Source: Lentimicrobiaceae bacterium (GTDB taxonomy: Bacteria > Bacteroidota > Bacteroidia > Bacteroidales > F082). From it: 64,000 nucleotides of DNA. The position numbers and the translations under genes were made by a program. The notes under the pieces were generated by a model. It was not told the DNA's origin and ran no database searches. It worked only from the letters and a program-made list of their open reading frames with translations. Shown here one piece after another: positions 43,340 through 52,189 of the stretch (position 1 is the first letter of the stretch; each line of letters begins with the position of its first letter). The stretch covers positions 81,671-145,670 of the forward strand of contig PANC01000015.1 in assembly GCA_002708315.1 (NCBI GenBank). Direction: 5' to 3'.

Positions 43340-43756
43340 TTACTTCACAGATATTTCACGGCTCAGTTTTGCTTCCTCTTCTTTGGGAAGTGTAATCATT
43401 AATATACCTTCATTATAATCAGCACTTATATCATCAAATTTTACAGTCTTTGGTAAAGTAAACGATCTGCTGAAACTGTTAAAAACAAATTCTCTACGTG
43501 AGTAAGTGTCTTTTTTTTCTTCCTTTTCTTGTTCTAGATCTCGTGAGATGGTTAATGTATTATTTTCAAGATTAATGTTAAACTCATCTTTTTTTACGCC
43601 CGGCGCCGCAACTTCTATAACAAAGTCCTTATCATTATCCTGAATGTTAACGGATGGAACGTTTGTTCTAGAATTGTTAAACATGTTATTATTCCCTTTT
43701 TCAAATGCATCAAAAAAGTGCGATAGTCCTGGATTATTAAATTTTACTAAGTTCAT
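43340..43756 (-). CDS. Small heat shock protein, Hsp20/alpha-crystallin
   Basis: 138 residues. The alpha-crystallin domain spans about 33-130: VNIQDNDKDFVIEVAAPGVKKDEFNINLENNTLTIS, then the A-x-x-x-G-I/V-L motif as YNEGILMITLPK, and a C-terminal basic tail (REISVK). It holds unfolding proteins as an ATP-independent chaperone. Unusual for this genome, a full Shine-Dalgarno AGGAGA (43765-43770) is placed eight bases before the ATG. The 5' region up to the flippase gene holds inverted and direct repeats. Confidence 0.95.
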   Translation of the reverse strand: MNLVKFNNPGLSHFFDAFEKGNNNMFNNSRTNVPSVNIQDNDKDFVIEVAAPGVKKDEFNINLENNTLTISRDLEQEKEEKKDTYSRREFVFNSFSRSFTLPKTVKFDDISADYNEGILMITLPKEEEAKLSREISVK

Positions 43757-43842
43757 TTTTATTATCTCCTATTTTTAATAGTTGTTATTTTTATTATCAA
43801 TTTATCAGATTATGGTCAATTTCCATTCCAATGAACTTTTTA

Positions 43843-43947
43843 TGTAAAAAACACCAACCCAAGCGTCAAAATGGCATATAAAGCTCATTATGAGTGACAA
43901 AAGGGCATGATAATTTCCATATAACGAAAAATAAAAGGTGTTTTACA
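43843..43947. repeat. Repeat-rich gap between hsp20 and the flippase gene
   Basis: The 362-base gap holds an inverted pair TGTAAAAAACACC (43843-43855) and GGTGTTTTACA (43937-43947), differing by two A. Between them are an exact small palindrome CTCATtATGAG (43884-43894) and two similar copies of CAAAA-x-GGCAT/GGGCAT. This could be an operator array or a structured RNA for hsp20; no gene is seen. Confidence 0.4.
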
Positions 43948-44092
43948 ACAATGATTTCAATATTTCAGGCTGCATTTAAATGAATAAACGCGATTAGTAT
44001 TTCGTTTTAAAAATTATGCAGATTTACTTAATCCTTTAATTAACTACTCCAATTTCTTCATTAAAATTTATTGGACTGCATCATTTAAGGGG

Positions 44093-44100
44093 TATCTTTG
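44093..44100 (+). promoter_or_regulatory. -7 box for the second flippase-like gene
   Basis: TATCTTTG fits TAnnTTTG. Its last bases form a TTG at 44098 that is in frame with the gene but would lie outside the transcript. Confidence 0.5.
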
Positions 44101-44118
44101 CATCATAACCTTCTTATC

Positions 44119-45162
44119 GTGGATAAAATAGTTAATAGTCTTAAGCCAACTAGAATAATATGGCCAATATTAATTGGTTTGGGTGTTAGTGCATGGCTTA
44201 TGTTTAGGGGCTTTAACTCAGAGACCTTCTCCTTTTTAACTTTTACTTGGAACACCATATTTTACATTTTTATGGCTTTTGTGATGATGGCTGTTAGAGA
44301 TTTAGCGTATATGTACCGTATTATTGTTTTAACGGACGGAAGGTTAACATGGAAACAAGCATTCAATGTTATTATGCTATGGGAATTTAGTTCTGCAATC
44401 TCACCCTCTGTTGTTGGTGGAACTGGACCGGCTATATTTTTCCTTTACAAAGAGGGCTTAAGCGGTGGAAGAAGTACGGCTGTTGTTCTAACTGCAATAT
44501 TCTTGGATGAAGTATTTTTTGTTTTAACAGTGCCAATTGTATATTTTGTTTTTGGGACTAACATATTTCCTCCTGACTCCATATCCATAGATCAAATTTT
44601 ATATGCATTTTATGGAGGCTATATAATCATATTTATTTACACTTTGTTCCTAGCATATGCGCTGTTTATTAATCCGCATATGTTTAAATCATTTATATCT
44701 TGGGTATTTCTTTTTCCCATATTAATAAGATGGCGCACAAGGGCTAGAAAATCCGCAAACCAGCTAATACAAACATCAAAAGCCATAAAAAGCAAACCTA
44801 TAATATATTGGGTGAAGAGTTTTATTGCGACTATATTTTCATGGCTTGCAAGATATTGGGTTGTTAACTTTATGCTGGTTGCTTTTTTTGCAGGCAGGTA
44901 TAATATTTTAGATCATTTTCTGATACTAGGCCGACAACTTAGTATGTGGATAATATTATTAGTAAGCCCAACACCAGGTGGAAGTGGTATTGCGGAATTC
45001 GTATTTTCCGATTTTCTTGGAGATTTTATACCTAACTCAGCATGGTATGCGCCACTGGCAGTATTTTGGAGGATTATATCCTACTATCCTTATTTATTTA
45101 TAGGTGTTATAGTTTTACCAATTTGGTTAAGGCGAGTTTTTTCAAAGAACCACAAAGCTTAA
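44119..45162 (+). CDS. Flippase-like (LPG synthase TM) membrane protein
   Basis: 347 residues from GTG 44119; the in-frame TTG at 44098 is inside a -7 box. Seven to eight membrane helices. Family features: VRDLAYMYRIIVLTDGRLTWKQAF, the long EFSSAISPSVVGGTGPAIFFLYKEGLSGGRS segment, and SPTPGGSGIAEFVFSDF near the end, the equivalent of the P-x-P-G-G-x-G motif. It is a distant paralogue of the protein encoded at 39171-40199. Role probably in lipid handling in the inner membrane; substrate unknown. It converges on the M28 gene with 14 bases between. Confidence 0.85.
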   Translation: MDKIVNSLKPTRIIWPILIGLGVSAWLMFRGFNSETFSFLTFTWNTIFYIFMAFVMMAVRDLAYMYRIIVLTDGRLTWKQAFNVIMLWEFSSAISPSVVGGTGPAIFFLYKEGLSGGRSTAVVLTAIFLDEVFFVLTVPIVYFVFGTNIFPPDSISIDQILYAFYGGYIIIFIYTLFLAYALFINPHMFKSFISWVFLFPILIRWRTRARKSANQLIQTSKAIKSKPIIYWVKSFIATIFSWLARYWVVNFMLVAFFAGRYNILDHFLILGRQLSMWIILLVSPTPGGSGIAEFVFSDFLGDFIPNSAWYAPLAVFWRIISYYPYLFIGVIVLPIWLRRVFSKNHKA

Positions 45163-45176
45163 CTTTCCAGCATAAC

Positions 45177-46181
45177 TTATTCATTGTAGATAACCATTAA
45201 TAGGACTTCCCCAACAACCTGAAGGCTTTCTTTGTCTATAAATTCCATTTTATCATCCACCGTATGCCACTGATCAAAAAAGCTTCTGTTTTTACTTGCA
45301 GGATCAAGATGAATTATGTCTATTGATGGTATACGAGCATATTTATTCACAAAATAATGATCATCTGTAATTTGACCACCTGGCTCATCAATAAAGATAT
45401 TACTGTAACCCATATCTGATGCAGTATTCCATACAAGATCAACAATAAAACCGGCTTCTCTGTCGGAATGATATTCCCTACGAAATTCAATGTTTCCTGC
45501 ACCTACCATATCCAAAAGAATACCAAAAGCTGCTGTATATCCATGCTTGTGAGGGTTTTGAGACCAATATTGTGACCCCAGCCCCCAATATTCTTCATCA
45601 TACGTAATTTGCATTTCTGAGGGTGGCCCCCAATCTTCAAGGTCAAAAAGCACAATATCAACCCCAATTTTAGGAGTTTTCAAACTCATCTGTCTCGCAA
45701 TTTCAAGTAATACTCCAACACCGCTTCCTCCATCATTAGCCCCATCTATTGGGGTATTATGGTTTTCAGAATCATCATCATGATCGGCAAATGGCCTAGT
45801 ATCCCAGTGTGCCATTAATAAAACCCTCTTAATTGCATTTGGGTTGAAACTAGCAATTATATTCTTGCCGTTTCTTGCTATTCTGTCGTATGTTCTGGTT
45901 TTAAAAATTTGAACTTCTACAATGGCGCCGTAATCCTTAAGTTTATCTGCAAGCCATAAAGCACAATAATCATGTGGTTTAGTACCAGCCACACGCGGAC
46001 CAAAAGAAACTTGCTTCTCAATAAAATAATAAGCTGAGTCTGAATTGAAAATAGGAGGTTTTACCAGTTCTTTTTTTTGCTTTTTTCTTTCTGCCTGTCT
46101 CTTTTTTTGTCCCATTTGACAGGAGTTAATAGAGAGTAGTATTGTAAAAGCTAAAAAGTAAACAATTCTTTCGTTTTTCAT
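45177..46181 (-). CDS. M28-family lipoprotein, glutaminyl cyclase-like
   Basis: 334 residues from ATG 46181; an in-frame upstream ATG gives a longer, hydrophobic but irregular start. The N-terminus is a lipoprotein signal (LLSINSC). Zinc-site motifs are those of bacterial glutaminyl cyclases: LLMAHWDTRPFADHD, GANDGGSGVGVLLEIA, LFDLEDWG, and ITDDHYFV plus QWHTVDDK. These enzymes convert N-terminal glutamine to pyroglutamate on exported proteins, which in Bacteroidota are exposed after signal peptide cleavage. Ordinary M28 peptidase activity remains possible. Confidence 0.88.
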   Translation of the reverse strand: MKNERIVYFLAFTILLSINSCQMGQKKRQAERKKQKKELVKPPIFNSDSAYYFIEKQVSFGPRVAGTKPHDYCALWLADKLKDYGAIVEVQIFKTRTYDRIARNGKNIIASFNPNAIKRVLLMAHWDTRPFADHDDDSENHNTPIDGANDGGSGVGVLLEIARQMSLKTPKIGVDIVLFDLEDWGPPSEMQITYDEEYWGLGSQYWSQNPHKHGYTAAFGILLDMVGAGNIEFRREYHSDREAGFIVDLVWNTASDMGYSNIFIDEPGGQITDDHYFVNKYARIPSIDIIHLDPASKNRSFFDQWHTVDDKMEFIDKESLQVVGEVLLMVIYNE

Positions 46182-46243
46182 GAGTGCTAGCATCTGTCTT
46201 AATAGAAGATTTAAAATTAAATAATAATGTAACAACTCTATAA

Positions 46244-46825
46244 TCAGTCGTTGAATTTGCCTCTTATAACAATTGTATCGAAATTCTTACGCTCTCTAGG
46301 CTTTAATTCTAGTTGTGCAAAATCTTCAGTAAGTATATCTTTATGACCCTGATAACCAAAAGCTGTTACTGACACAGCATGATACCCTTGAGATATGTTC
46401 AATGATTTTTCAGCCATATTAGAATCAAAGCCACTCATTTGATGACTTACCACACCCTGATTCATGGCTTCGATAATCATAAATGCAACTGCTTGTCCAA
46501 GGTCATATTTATAGGTATCATTTGGTGTATTATCATGAGTAAATAACTGCTTTGCAATGTTAAGCACAAGCACTGGTGCATTAACTGCCCAGAGCTGATT
46601 CCATTCAACCAAAGATTTCAAAATGTGGTCATAGACTTCAGTTCCTTTCTCCCCTACAATAAATCTCCAAGGTTGCTCATTAAATGCTGAAGGAGCCCAT
46701 CTTGCAGCCTCCATAATGCTATTAAGCTTTGTCAATTCAATGGGTTTATCGCTGAATGAGCGAGTACTCCACCTGGATCTTATTAATTCGTGTAAAGAGT
46801 GTATATTTTTAGTTTTCTTTTCCAT
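46244..46825 (-). CDS. Nitroreductase family oxidoreductase
   Basis: 193 residues. The FMN site RSRWSTRSFSDKPIE, EAARWAPSAFNEQPWRFIVG and the AVAFMIIEAMNQGVVSHQMSGFD and GYQGHKD region fit the NADH/NADPH-dependent nitroreductase fold. It would reduce nitro, quinone or similar compounds in the cytoplasm. No signal peptide. It lies 62 bases upstream of the M28 gene on the same strand, so the two may share a transcript. Confidence 0.92.
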   Translation of the reverse strand: MEKKTKNIHSLHELIRSRWSTRSFSDKPIELTKLNSIMEAARWAPSAFNEQPWRFIVGEKGTEVYDHILKSLVEWNQLWAVNAPVLVLNIAKQLFTHDNTPNDTYKYDLGQAVAFMIIEAMNQGVVSHQMSGFDSNMAEKSLNISQGYHAVSVTAFGYQGHKDILTEDFAQLELKPRERKNFDTIVIRGKFND

Positions 46826-47020
46826 GTTAGCTCTTGAATACTCATTAATACAAAGTGCTAAAATATGTAAATATTAAAGTATATATTAACTATAACATAC
46901 AATTGATTTAATTTATATTTTTTACCACAGTTTTATTCCATGCCTGCCAACAATCAAAATTTATTTTTATATTAGTCAATATTTATATTCAACCATACCA
47001 AACAAAACAATAGAAAAATT

Positions 47021-48364
47021 ATGAAATTCTCAGCAAAGCTATTTTTAATTACTCTTGTGATACCAGCATTACTTACAATTGGCTGTAAAAAAAATGATGA
47101 TGGAGACAATGAAGATCCTAATAACGATCAGTTACCTGCACTATATCGTGCAATAATGACTGATAAGCTTGTGGATGCAGATTATTGGCAAGAGGAGCCT
47201 GCCATACTTGCTGCGGGATTAGGGTTTACTGATATTAATGGAATTCCTGATTTGGGTGCATCAGGTCAGACCCTGGAGCAAACAAAGGCTTTGGTCAGAT
47301 TACATGGCGGTGGTTGGCACAATATAATTAGTAGCGCTCCCGAAGATGAAATCCCATTACGTGCTAGAACTTCAGGTGCTTCAGTTTTTCAGATTAAAGA
47401 AAGTTTTGGTTACTCATCTCCATTGGGTGATGGATTACCAATGGAACTTTCTCATCCTGTGCTTGCCTCCACCGTTGAGCGTGAAGACATACTTATATAT
47501 TTAAATACTGGAGAAACAGTTGTACCTTCTAATATTTCTGTGATGCCCAATATGGAATTTAATGAGCGTAGCACATTAGTTATGAATGGTAACTTTGGTA
47601 ACCGCATTAACCCAGATGAAGATGGTGCTATATATCCTGTGAAGTTTGAAATAGTTGGAAACTTATTACTGGTAACCCCTTCTGGGCTGATTGATGCTGC
47701 AGGACTAACCTATGGGGATGGCACAGCTCCTCTTACCGCCTATAGAACTGGTGCCGGTCCTAGATTATGCGCTGCTAAGCTAACCCATGCTCAGGCAGGA
47801 TTAGCTGGAGAAGGAGCGCCTTCGACAATTCAGGATGATTCTTTTCCCAACGATCTAGTCTCTTTGTATGGAGATAATGCTCAATATCGTCTACGTGTGT
47901 TGACCACTGGAGGTTTTTCGCCCGATGGCGTTCGTTCCATGTATCCCTCTGAATTTGAGCGTTATTTTAGGGTTGGAGTAGCTCCAGAGGGAGTTGCAGC
48001 CGATGATTATGAAAACCTTTTATGGCTAATAAAAACAGATACGGAGTATGTTTTGCAAGGCTATGGAAAACTTATTGTTCATGGACTAGCAGAACTAGGT
48101 CAGTTAAAGGATGATTATGATGATAGTTATCTTGAGGATCATGACAATCAAATAGATATAGTGTTATCAGGTGATGAGGAGGCAGCAGCGCGCATCGTTG
48201 TGGTATATATTCCAGCAGAACATCCATACTCACCATTTTACAACCCAGGAGGACCAGGAAGCATACCAGACCCAAACACAACTTATTCAGAACCTGGGCC
48301 AACTTACTATCAGCCTGTTACTGTAGCCTTGGATGACCCCATGCAAGTATCATTTGAGCTTTAG
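47021..48364 (+). CDS. Lipoprotein of unknown function
   Basis: 447 residues. The signal ends in the lipobox LTIGC, followed by an acidic low-complexity linker (KKNDDGDNEDPNNDQ), typical of surface lipoproteins in Bacteroidota, where acidic residues just after the cysteine can act as export signals. The rest is soluble, with glycine-rich segments (LGASGQTLEQTKALVRLHGGGWHN) and proline-rich C-terminus (NPGGPGSIPDPN). No domain recognised. Two blocks, 50-290 and 300-447, may be separate domains. Alone between nitroreductase and the LytTR regulator. Confidence 0.75.
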   Translation: MKFSAKLFLITLVIPALLTIGCKKNDDGDNEDPNNDQLPALYRAIMTDKLVDADYWQEEPAILAAGLGFTDINGIPDLGASGQTLEQTKALVRLHGGGWHNIISSAPEDEIPLRARTSGASVFQIKESFGYSSPLGDGLPMELSHPVLASTVEREDILIYLNTGETVVPSNISVMPNMEFNERSTLVMNGNFGNRINPDEDGAIYPVKFEIVGNLLLVTPSGLIDAAGLTYGDGTAPLTAYRTGAGPRLCAAKLTHAQAGLAGEGAPSTIQDDSFPNDLVSLYGDNAQYRLRVLTTGGFSPDGVRSMYPSEFERYFRVGVAPEGVAADDYENLLWLIKTDTEYVLQGYGKLIVHGLAELGQLKDDYDDSYLEDHDNQIDIVLSGDEEAAARIVVVYIPAEHPYSPFYNPGGPGSIPDPNTTYSEPGPTYYQPVTVALDDPMQVSFEL

Positions 48365-48423
48365 TAAAGTAAAGAACCAGGGCTATCTAATTTTAAAATA
48401 CACCAGTAATTAAATTGTTATTA

Positions 48424-49197
48424 TTAAATACCCAACTGTAATTTTAGTTTTTTGATTCGGGATTTACTTACATTTACCTTGCTGCCGTCTTTTAATATAA
48501 CAATGTGGCTTTCTTTGCCGTATTTTTCAATTTTTTGAATATGGCTTATGTTTATTATGTGAGATCTATGAACACGTGAAAATACTTGTTTAGATAGAAC
48601 TCTTTCAAGATAATTCATTGTATCATTTTTTAGATACTTTTTGTCGGCAGTATGGATTTCAACATAGTCGTCTTGAGCCTCTATTTTTATTATTGTATCC
48701 ACAGGAACCACATCTATTTTAGTTCCTGTTTTTACAAATAAACGCTCAATTTGATCAACATCTTGTTTTTTGTTGTTGGTAAAATCCTCAATGTTTTTAT
48801 TAGGGATTCGTTTTTTTATTAGGGATTCGCTTCTTGATTTTAAACGAGATATGACCTTTTCAATTGCTTCATTGAAACGTTCTCGTGAAAAAGGTTTCAT
48901 AAGATAATCTACAGCGGTCAGGTCAAAAGCCTTAATTGCATATTGATCATATGCCGTTGTAAATATTATCTCCGGCACTTCATCCAATAATTCTATCATT
49001 TCGAAACCTGTAAGCTTTGGCATTTGAATATCAAGAAATACTAAATCAGGCTTAGTTTCATTTATTTTTTTTACACCGGAAAAACCATCGCTACATTCGC
49101 CAATAAGGTCAATGTTTTTATTGCTTTTTATATAGGCTTTTACCAAGTCTCTGGCAGGTGCTTCGTCTTCAATAATAACTGTTCTTAATTTGATCAT
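48424..49197 (-). CDS. LytTR-type response regulator
   Basis: 257 residues. The receiver (1-120) has acidic residues EDE at 10-12, phospho-Asp56 in LVFLDIQMPK and Lys in LMKPF. The DNA-binding LytTR domain covers about 150-255 (RLFVKTGTKIDVVPVDTIIKIEAQDDYVEIH, SHIINISHIQKIEKYG). In the linker, residues 123-135, a 17-base sequence occurs twice 19 bases apart, read in different frames. It is two bases from the LytS-like kinase gene and is its partner. Confidence 0.95.
   Translation of the reverse strand: MIKLRTVIIEDEAPARDLVKAYIKSNKNIDLIGECSDGFSGVKKINETKPDLVFLDIQMPKLTGFEMIELLDEVPEIIFTTAYDQYAIKAFDLTAVDYLMKPFSRERFNEAIEKVISRLKSRSESLIKKRIPNKNIEDFTNNKKQDVDQIERLFVKTGTKIDVVPVDTIIKIEAQDDYVEIHTADKKYLKNDTMNYLERVLSKQVFSRVHRSHIINISHIQKIEKYGKESHIVILKDGSKVNVSKSRIKKLKLQLGI
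48794..48829. repeat. 19-base-spaced duplication inside the LytTR regulator
   Basis: TTTTTATTAGGGATTCG is at 48794-48810 and again at 48813-48829. On the coding strand the copies are read as S-L-I-K-K and R-I-P-N-K, i.e. in two frames, within the receiver-LytTR linker. Confidence 0.9.
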
Positions 49198-49199
49198 AA

Positions 49200-50252
49200 T
49201 TATGGGCTAATAGGTAGTTTTAATGCGGCTTTGAATACCATGTTATCTACTGAGGTAGAGAACAGATCTTGCCTTCCGTAAATAATTTGTAATCTTTTTT
49301 GTATATTTTTTAGGCCAATTCCGTTTCCTTTTTTATTAATGGAATCAGGATCATACTCATTTAGAATCTCTATGGTAATGTACTCTTCATCATTGTCACA
49401 TTTCAATTCAACTAAAACTTCTTCTGTGCTATCATATACACCATGTTTAATTGCATTTTCAATTAGAGGTTGTAGTATCATATTTGGAATTTGAAAACTA
49501 GTACATTTTTCGGAAATGTGTGAAATGAAATTTAACCTGTTTCCAAACCTGATTTTCTCTATATCTAAATATCGTTGAAGGTTATTTAACTCCTCTTGAA
49601 AACTAGCCTTTTCATCCTTATCATGACGAAGTGTATATCTTAAAAAATCACTGAGCTTAATAACCATCTCTTGAGCTTTATCAGGGTTACTTATTGTTAG
49701 TGAACTAATGGAGTTTAGGCTATTAAACAAAAAATGCGGATTAATTTGTGATTTAAGGGCTAATAACTCAGCTTCATTTACTAAGCCTTGTAATTGTGCC
49801 TCTATCCTTAACTTATCTTGGAGGTCTTCGTAGTAGATCATCACGTTGTAATACATAACAAATAATAGATAGTAAAAAACACCCGTAATTACCCTCCATG
49901 GGATACTCTCATTTAAAAACTCCCGGTAGGATGTTGAGTCTGGAAATATATATATTAAAGTAAAATACGATATGGTTATCCATGCCGATATGGAAATTGT
50001 GGCAACCATAAAATGATTTAAAAGTAAATCAAATATGTTTTTTCTCTCCTTGAGATTAAATCTAATAATATACCATAAATTGAATCCCAGAACAGCATAC
50101 AATAGATTAAAAATAGCAGAATCATATATGCTTATATTACCATCAACACCATAAAAGAAATTAATAACTAAGCTTTGAATGGGGATAATAATAGCCCATA
50201 TTACAACATAAGCTAGTATGATATTTCTGTTTTTTATTATGGGGTTTATCAT
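49200..50252 (-). CDS. LytS-like sensor histidine kinase
   Basis: 350 residues. Four membrane helices occupy about 1-150 (LAYVVIWAIIIPIQSLV, FNLLYAVLGFNLWYI, ISAWITISYFTLIYI, VITGVFYYLLFVMYY). A short coiled coil leads to the His_kinase domain LKSQINPHFLFNSLNSISSL with the phospho-His near 173, then the ATPase domain (NMILQPLIENAIKHGV, GNGIGLKNIQKRLQIIYG). It senses an unknown envelope cue and phosphorylates the adjacent LytTR regulator. The LiaF-like gene 56 bases upstream probably belongs to the same envelope-stress unit. Confidence 0.94.
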   Translation of the reverse strand: MINPIIKNRNIILAYVVIWAIIIPIQSLVINFFYGVDGNISIYDSAIFNLLYAVLGFNLWYIIRFNLKERKNIFDLLLNHFMVATISISAWITISYFTLIYIFPDSTSYREFLNESIPWRVITGVFYYLLFVMYYNVMIYYEDLQDKLRIEAQLQGLVNEAELLALKSQINPHFLFNSLNSISSLTISNPDKAQEMVIKLSDFLRYTLRHDKDEKASFQEELNNLQRYLDIEKIRFGNRLNFISHISEKCTSFQIPNMILQPLIENAIKHGVYDSTEEVLVELKCDNDEEYITIEILNEYDPDSINKKGNGIGLKNIQKRLQIIYGRQDLFSTSVDNMVFKAALKLPISP

Positions 50253-50308
50253 ATTTAATAATCAATGAAATAAATAAATCATAGGATTTATAATGGTTAA
50301 GTTAATTA

Positions 50309-51031
50309 TTAATAGCTTTTAATTTCTATTCCTCCAAATATAACAGCACCCTTCAGGTAAAGAATATTATTATGATCTGCTTTCTCGGGTTTAATTGTTC
50401 TTTTGTCATTGAAACCTCCAAAAATGGAGAACATGTCAGATTTTACAACCCAGTTATCTGGAATAATAAGCTTTGAACCACCAAACATAGTAAATACATC
50501 AATTACACTTCCTTCCTCTGAAAGTTCAGCATCTTTTAAACTAAAATCAGACCCTCCGAAAATAGCCGTTATGTTTCCTCCTTTAAAATTTTTTGATTGA
50601 ACAACTTTTGTTCCTCCACCTAAAATACTGATGTCGTTAAGGTAATCATTATTGGGGCTATTGCTATAAGGCTCTCCTTCTTTAGTATGGTAAGTATTAC
50701 GCTTCATTTTCTCCCCTCTCTTAGTAATAATAATAACTCCAACAGCTATTAATAATGCGGGTAAAAATACCTGACTAAGAGAGATGCTATAATTTATAAA
50801 ACTGGGCAGCCAAAAAATTATTCCTAAACCAATTAGCACATATCCGGAGGTTGCACGATCTTTTGTTGCAATTATTACGACTCCAATTCCGATTAATAAA
50901 GTTTTCCAATTAAATATATAGTTGCGGATGGGATAACTAGTAATATCAAATGTTTCCAATAATAGAAGTGAGCCTGCCAACATAAGGATGATGCCAATTA
51001 TTAGTTTCTTATCAGTTGATTTATTTTCCAT
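50309..51031 (-). CDS. LiaF-like membrane protein
   Basis: 240 residues. Four hydrophobic helices at about 10-105, the DUF5668-type region, with short loops (LIIGIILMLAGSLLLLETF, LLIGIGVVIIATKD, LIGLGIIFWLPSF, LPALLIAVGVIIIT), then a soluble C-terminal domain of LiaF type (ISILGGGTKVVQSKNFKGGNITAIFGGSDFSLKDA, FTMFGGSKLIIPDNW, IFGGFNDKR), with repeated FGG beta-helix turns. LiaF proteins modulate cell-envelope stress kinases in Firmicutes; here the kinase is the LytS-like one encoded downstream. A -7 box lies 28 nt before its ATG. Confidence 0.88.
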   Translation of the reverse strand: MENKSTDKKLIIGIILMLAGSLLLLETFDITSYPIRNYIFNWKTLLIGIGVVIIATKDRATSGYVLIGLGIIFWLPSFINYSISLSQVFLPALLIAVGVIIITKRGEKMKRNTYHTKEGEPYSNSPNNDYLNDISILGGGTKVVQSKNFKGGNITAIFGGSDFSLKDAELSEEGSVIDVFTMFGGSKLIIPDNWVVKSDMFSIFGGFNDKRTIKPEKADHNNILYLKGAVIFGGIEIKSY

Positions 51032-51059
51032 TTTGGTATTCTTTTTAAGTTTAATATGA

Positions 51060-51067
51060 CAAAAGTA
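51060..51067 (-). promoter_or_regulatory. -7 box for the LiaF/LytS/LytTR genes
   Basis: Minus-strand TACTTTTG ends 28 nt before the ATG at 51031. Confidence 0.5.
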
Positions 51068-51139
51068 TTCTGTATTGGCTCTAATGTAAACAAAAAATCG
51101 GTAAAATGCAGTTATTTATCGGTGACTGTCGTTCCCTTA

Positions 51140-52165
51140 TTACACCAACTTTAATTGATTTTCATCCATAGATGCGTATATGTGTTTTGGAAATAATTCT
51201 TCGTCTGATCCTAACCACAAATATTCTGATAAAACTTCTGAAACGGCTGTTTCATACTCATCAAATGTTTTTGTTTTTTTTATTCTGCTGAACACCTTGT
51301 GAGGATTTGAAAATGAGTAACACATGAAACTCCACAGTTCTTTCATAACGCTAATGGATTGGAGCCTATCATTTGTTTTTTTTCTATAGGCTAGATATAA
51401 ATCGGTTACGAACTTGCTTACAATGTGTTTTTGCTCATCTAAATCTGGAATATTTTCCTTGGATATTTTTATGGGAAGAAATGGATCAACCAATAAGCCC
51501 CTGCCAATCATCCACCTATCTATTGAATTTAATTTTTGTGACATGGTTTCAAACTCTTTAACCGAAAAAACATCACCATTATATACTACTGGGATTTTTG
51601 CAGTTTTAAGAGCATTAGCAAACGCATTAAACCATATACCTCCTTTGTATAATTGAACACCTATTCTAGCATGAATTGTAAGTTCAGGTACTTGAAATTC
51701 ATTGAAAACATTCATAAGAGTTAATATCTCTTTTTCTGAATGGTAGCCAAGCCTACATTTTATGCTCAAATCAATATTAATTTCCTGCTTGACAGTGGTA
51801 AGTATCTCTCTTATTAATTCAGGATATGGTAATATACCGGAGCCTCTTTTTTTATTGGCAACCCTGGGATATGGACAGCCAAGATTCCAGTTTACTTCTT
51901 TGAAACCCTTTGTATCGCAATAATTAACAAACCGGATGATCTCCTCCGAATCCTTTGATAATATCTGAGGAATAAGCTGAACATTATTATGATGGGTTAT
52001 ATTTAACTCTGAGGCTCTTTTTTCGAGCGTTTTAGTTTTTTGAATACCTGAAAAAAAGGGGGTATATAACTTGTTAACACCCCTAAAGTATTTTGTGTAA
52101 ACATTTCTATATGGAAATGTTGTTATGCCTTGAAATGGGGCAAGAGATATCTTGGTCTCTGACAT
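51140..52165 (-). CDS. tRNA-dihydrouridine synthase
   Basis: 341 residues. FMN-binding TIM barrel motifs: LAPFQGITTFPYRNVY, NWNLGCPYPRVANKKRGSGIL with the catalytic Cys in GCP, LSIKCRLG, TIHAR, VVYNGDVFS and WMIGRGLLVDP. It reduces uridines of tRNA D-loops. Which paralogue (DusB or DusC type) it equals is not clear. The C-terminal helical domain (from about 240) is present. It lies 24 bases after aspS on the same strand, so the two translation genes are likely co-transcribed. Confidence 0.93.
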   Translation of the reverse strand: MSETKISLAPFQGITTFPYRNVYTKYFRGVNKLYTPFFSGIQKTKTLEKRASELNITHHNNVQLIPQILSKDSEEIIRFVNYCDTKGFKEVNWNLGCPYPRVANKKRGSGILPYPELIREILTTVKQEINIDLSIKCRLGYHSEKEILTLMNVFNEFQVPELTIHARIGVQLYKGGIWFNAFANALKTAKIPVVYNGDVFSVKEFETMSQKLNSIDRWMIGRGLLVDPFLPIKISKENIPDLDEQKHIVSKFVTDLYLAYRKKTNDRLQSISVMKELWSFMCYSFSNPHKVFSRIKKTKTFDEYETAVSEVLSEYLWLGSDEELFPKHIYASMDENQLKLV

Positions 52166-52189
52166 TAATTATCATTAAATATAAAATGA

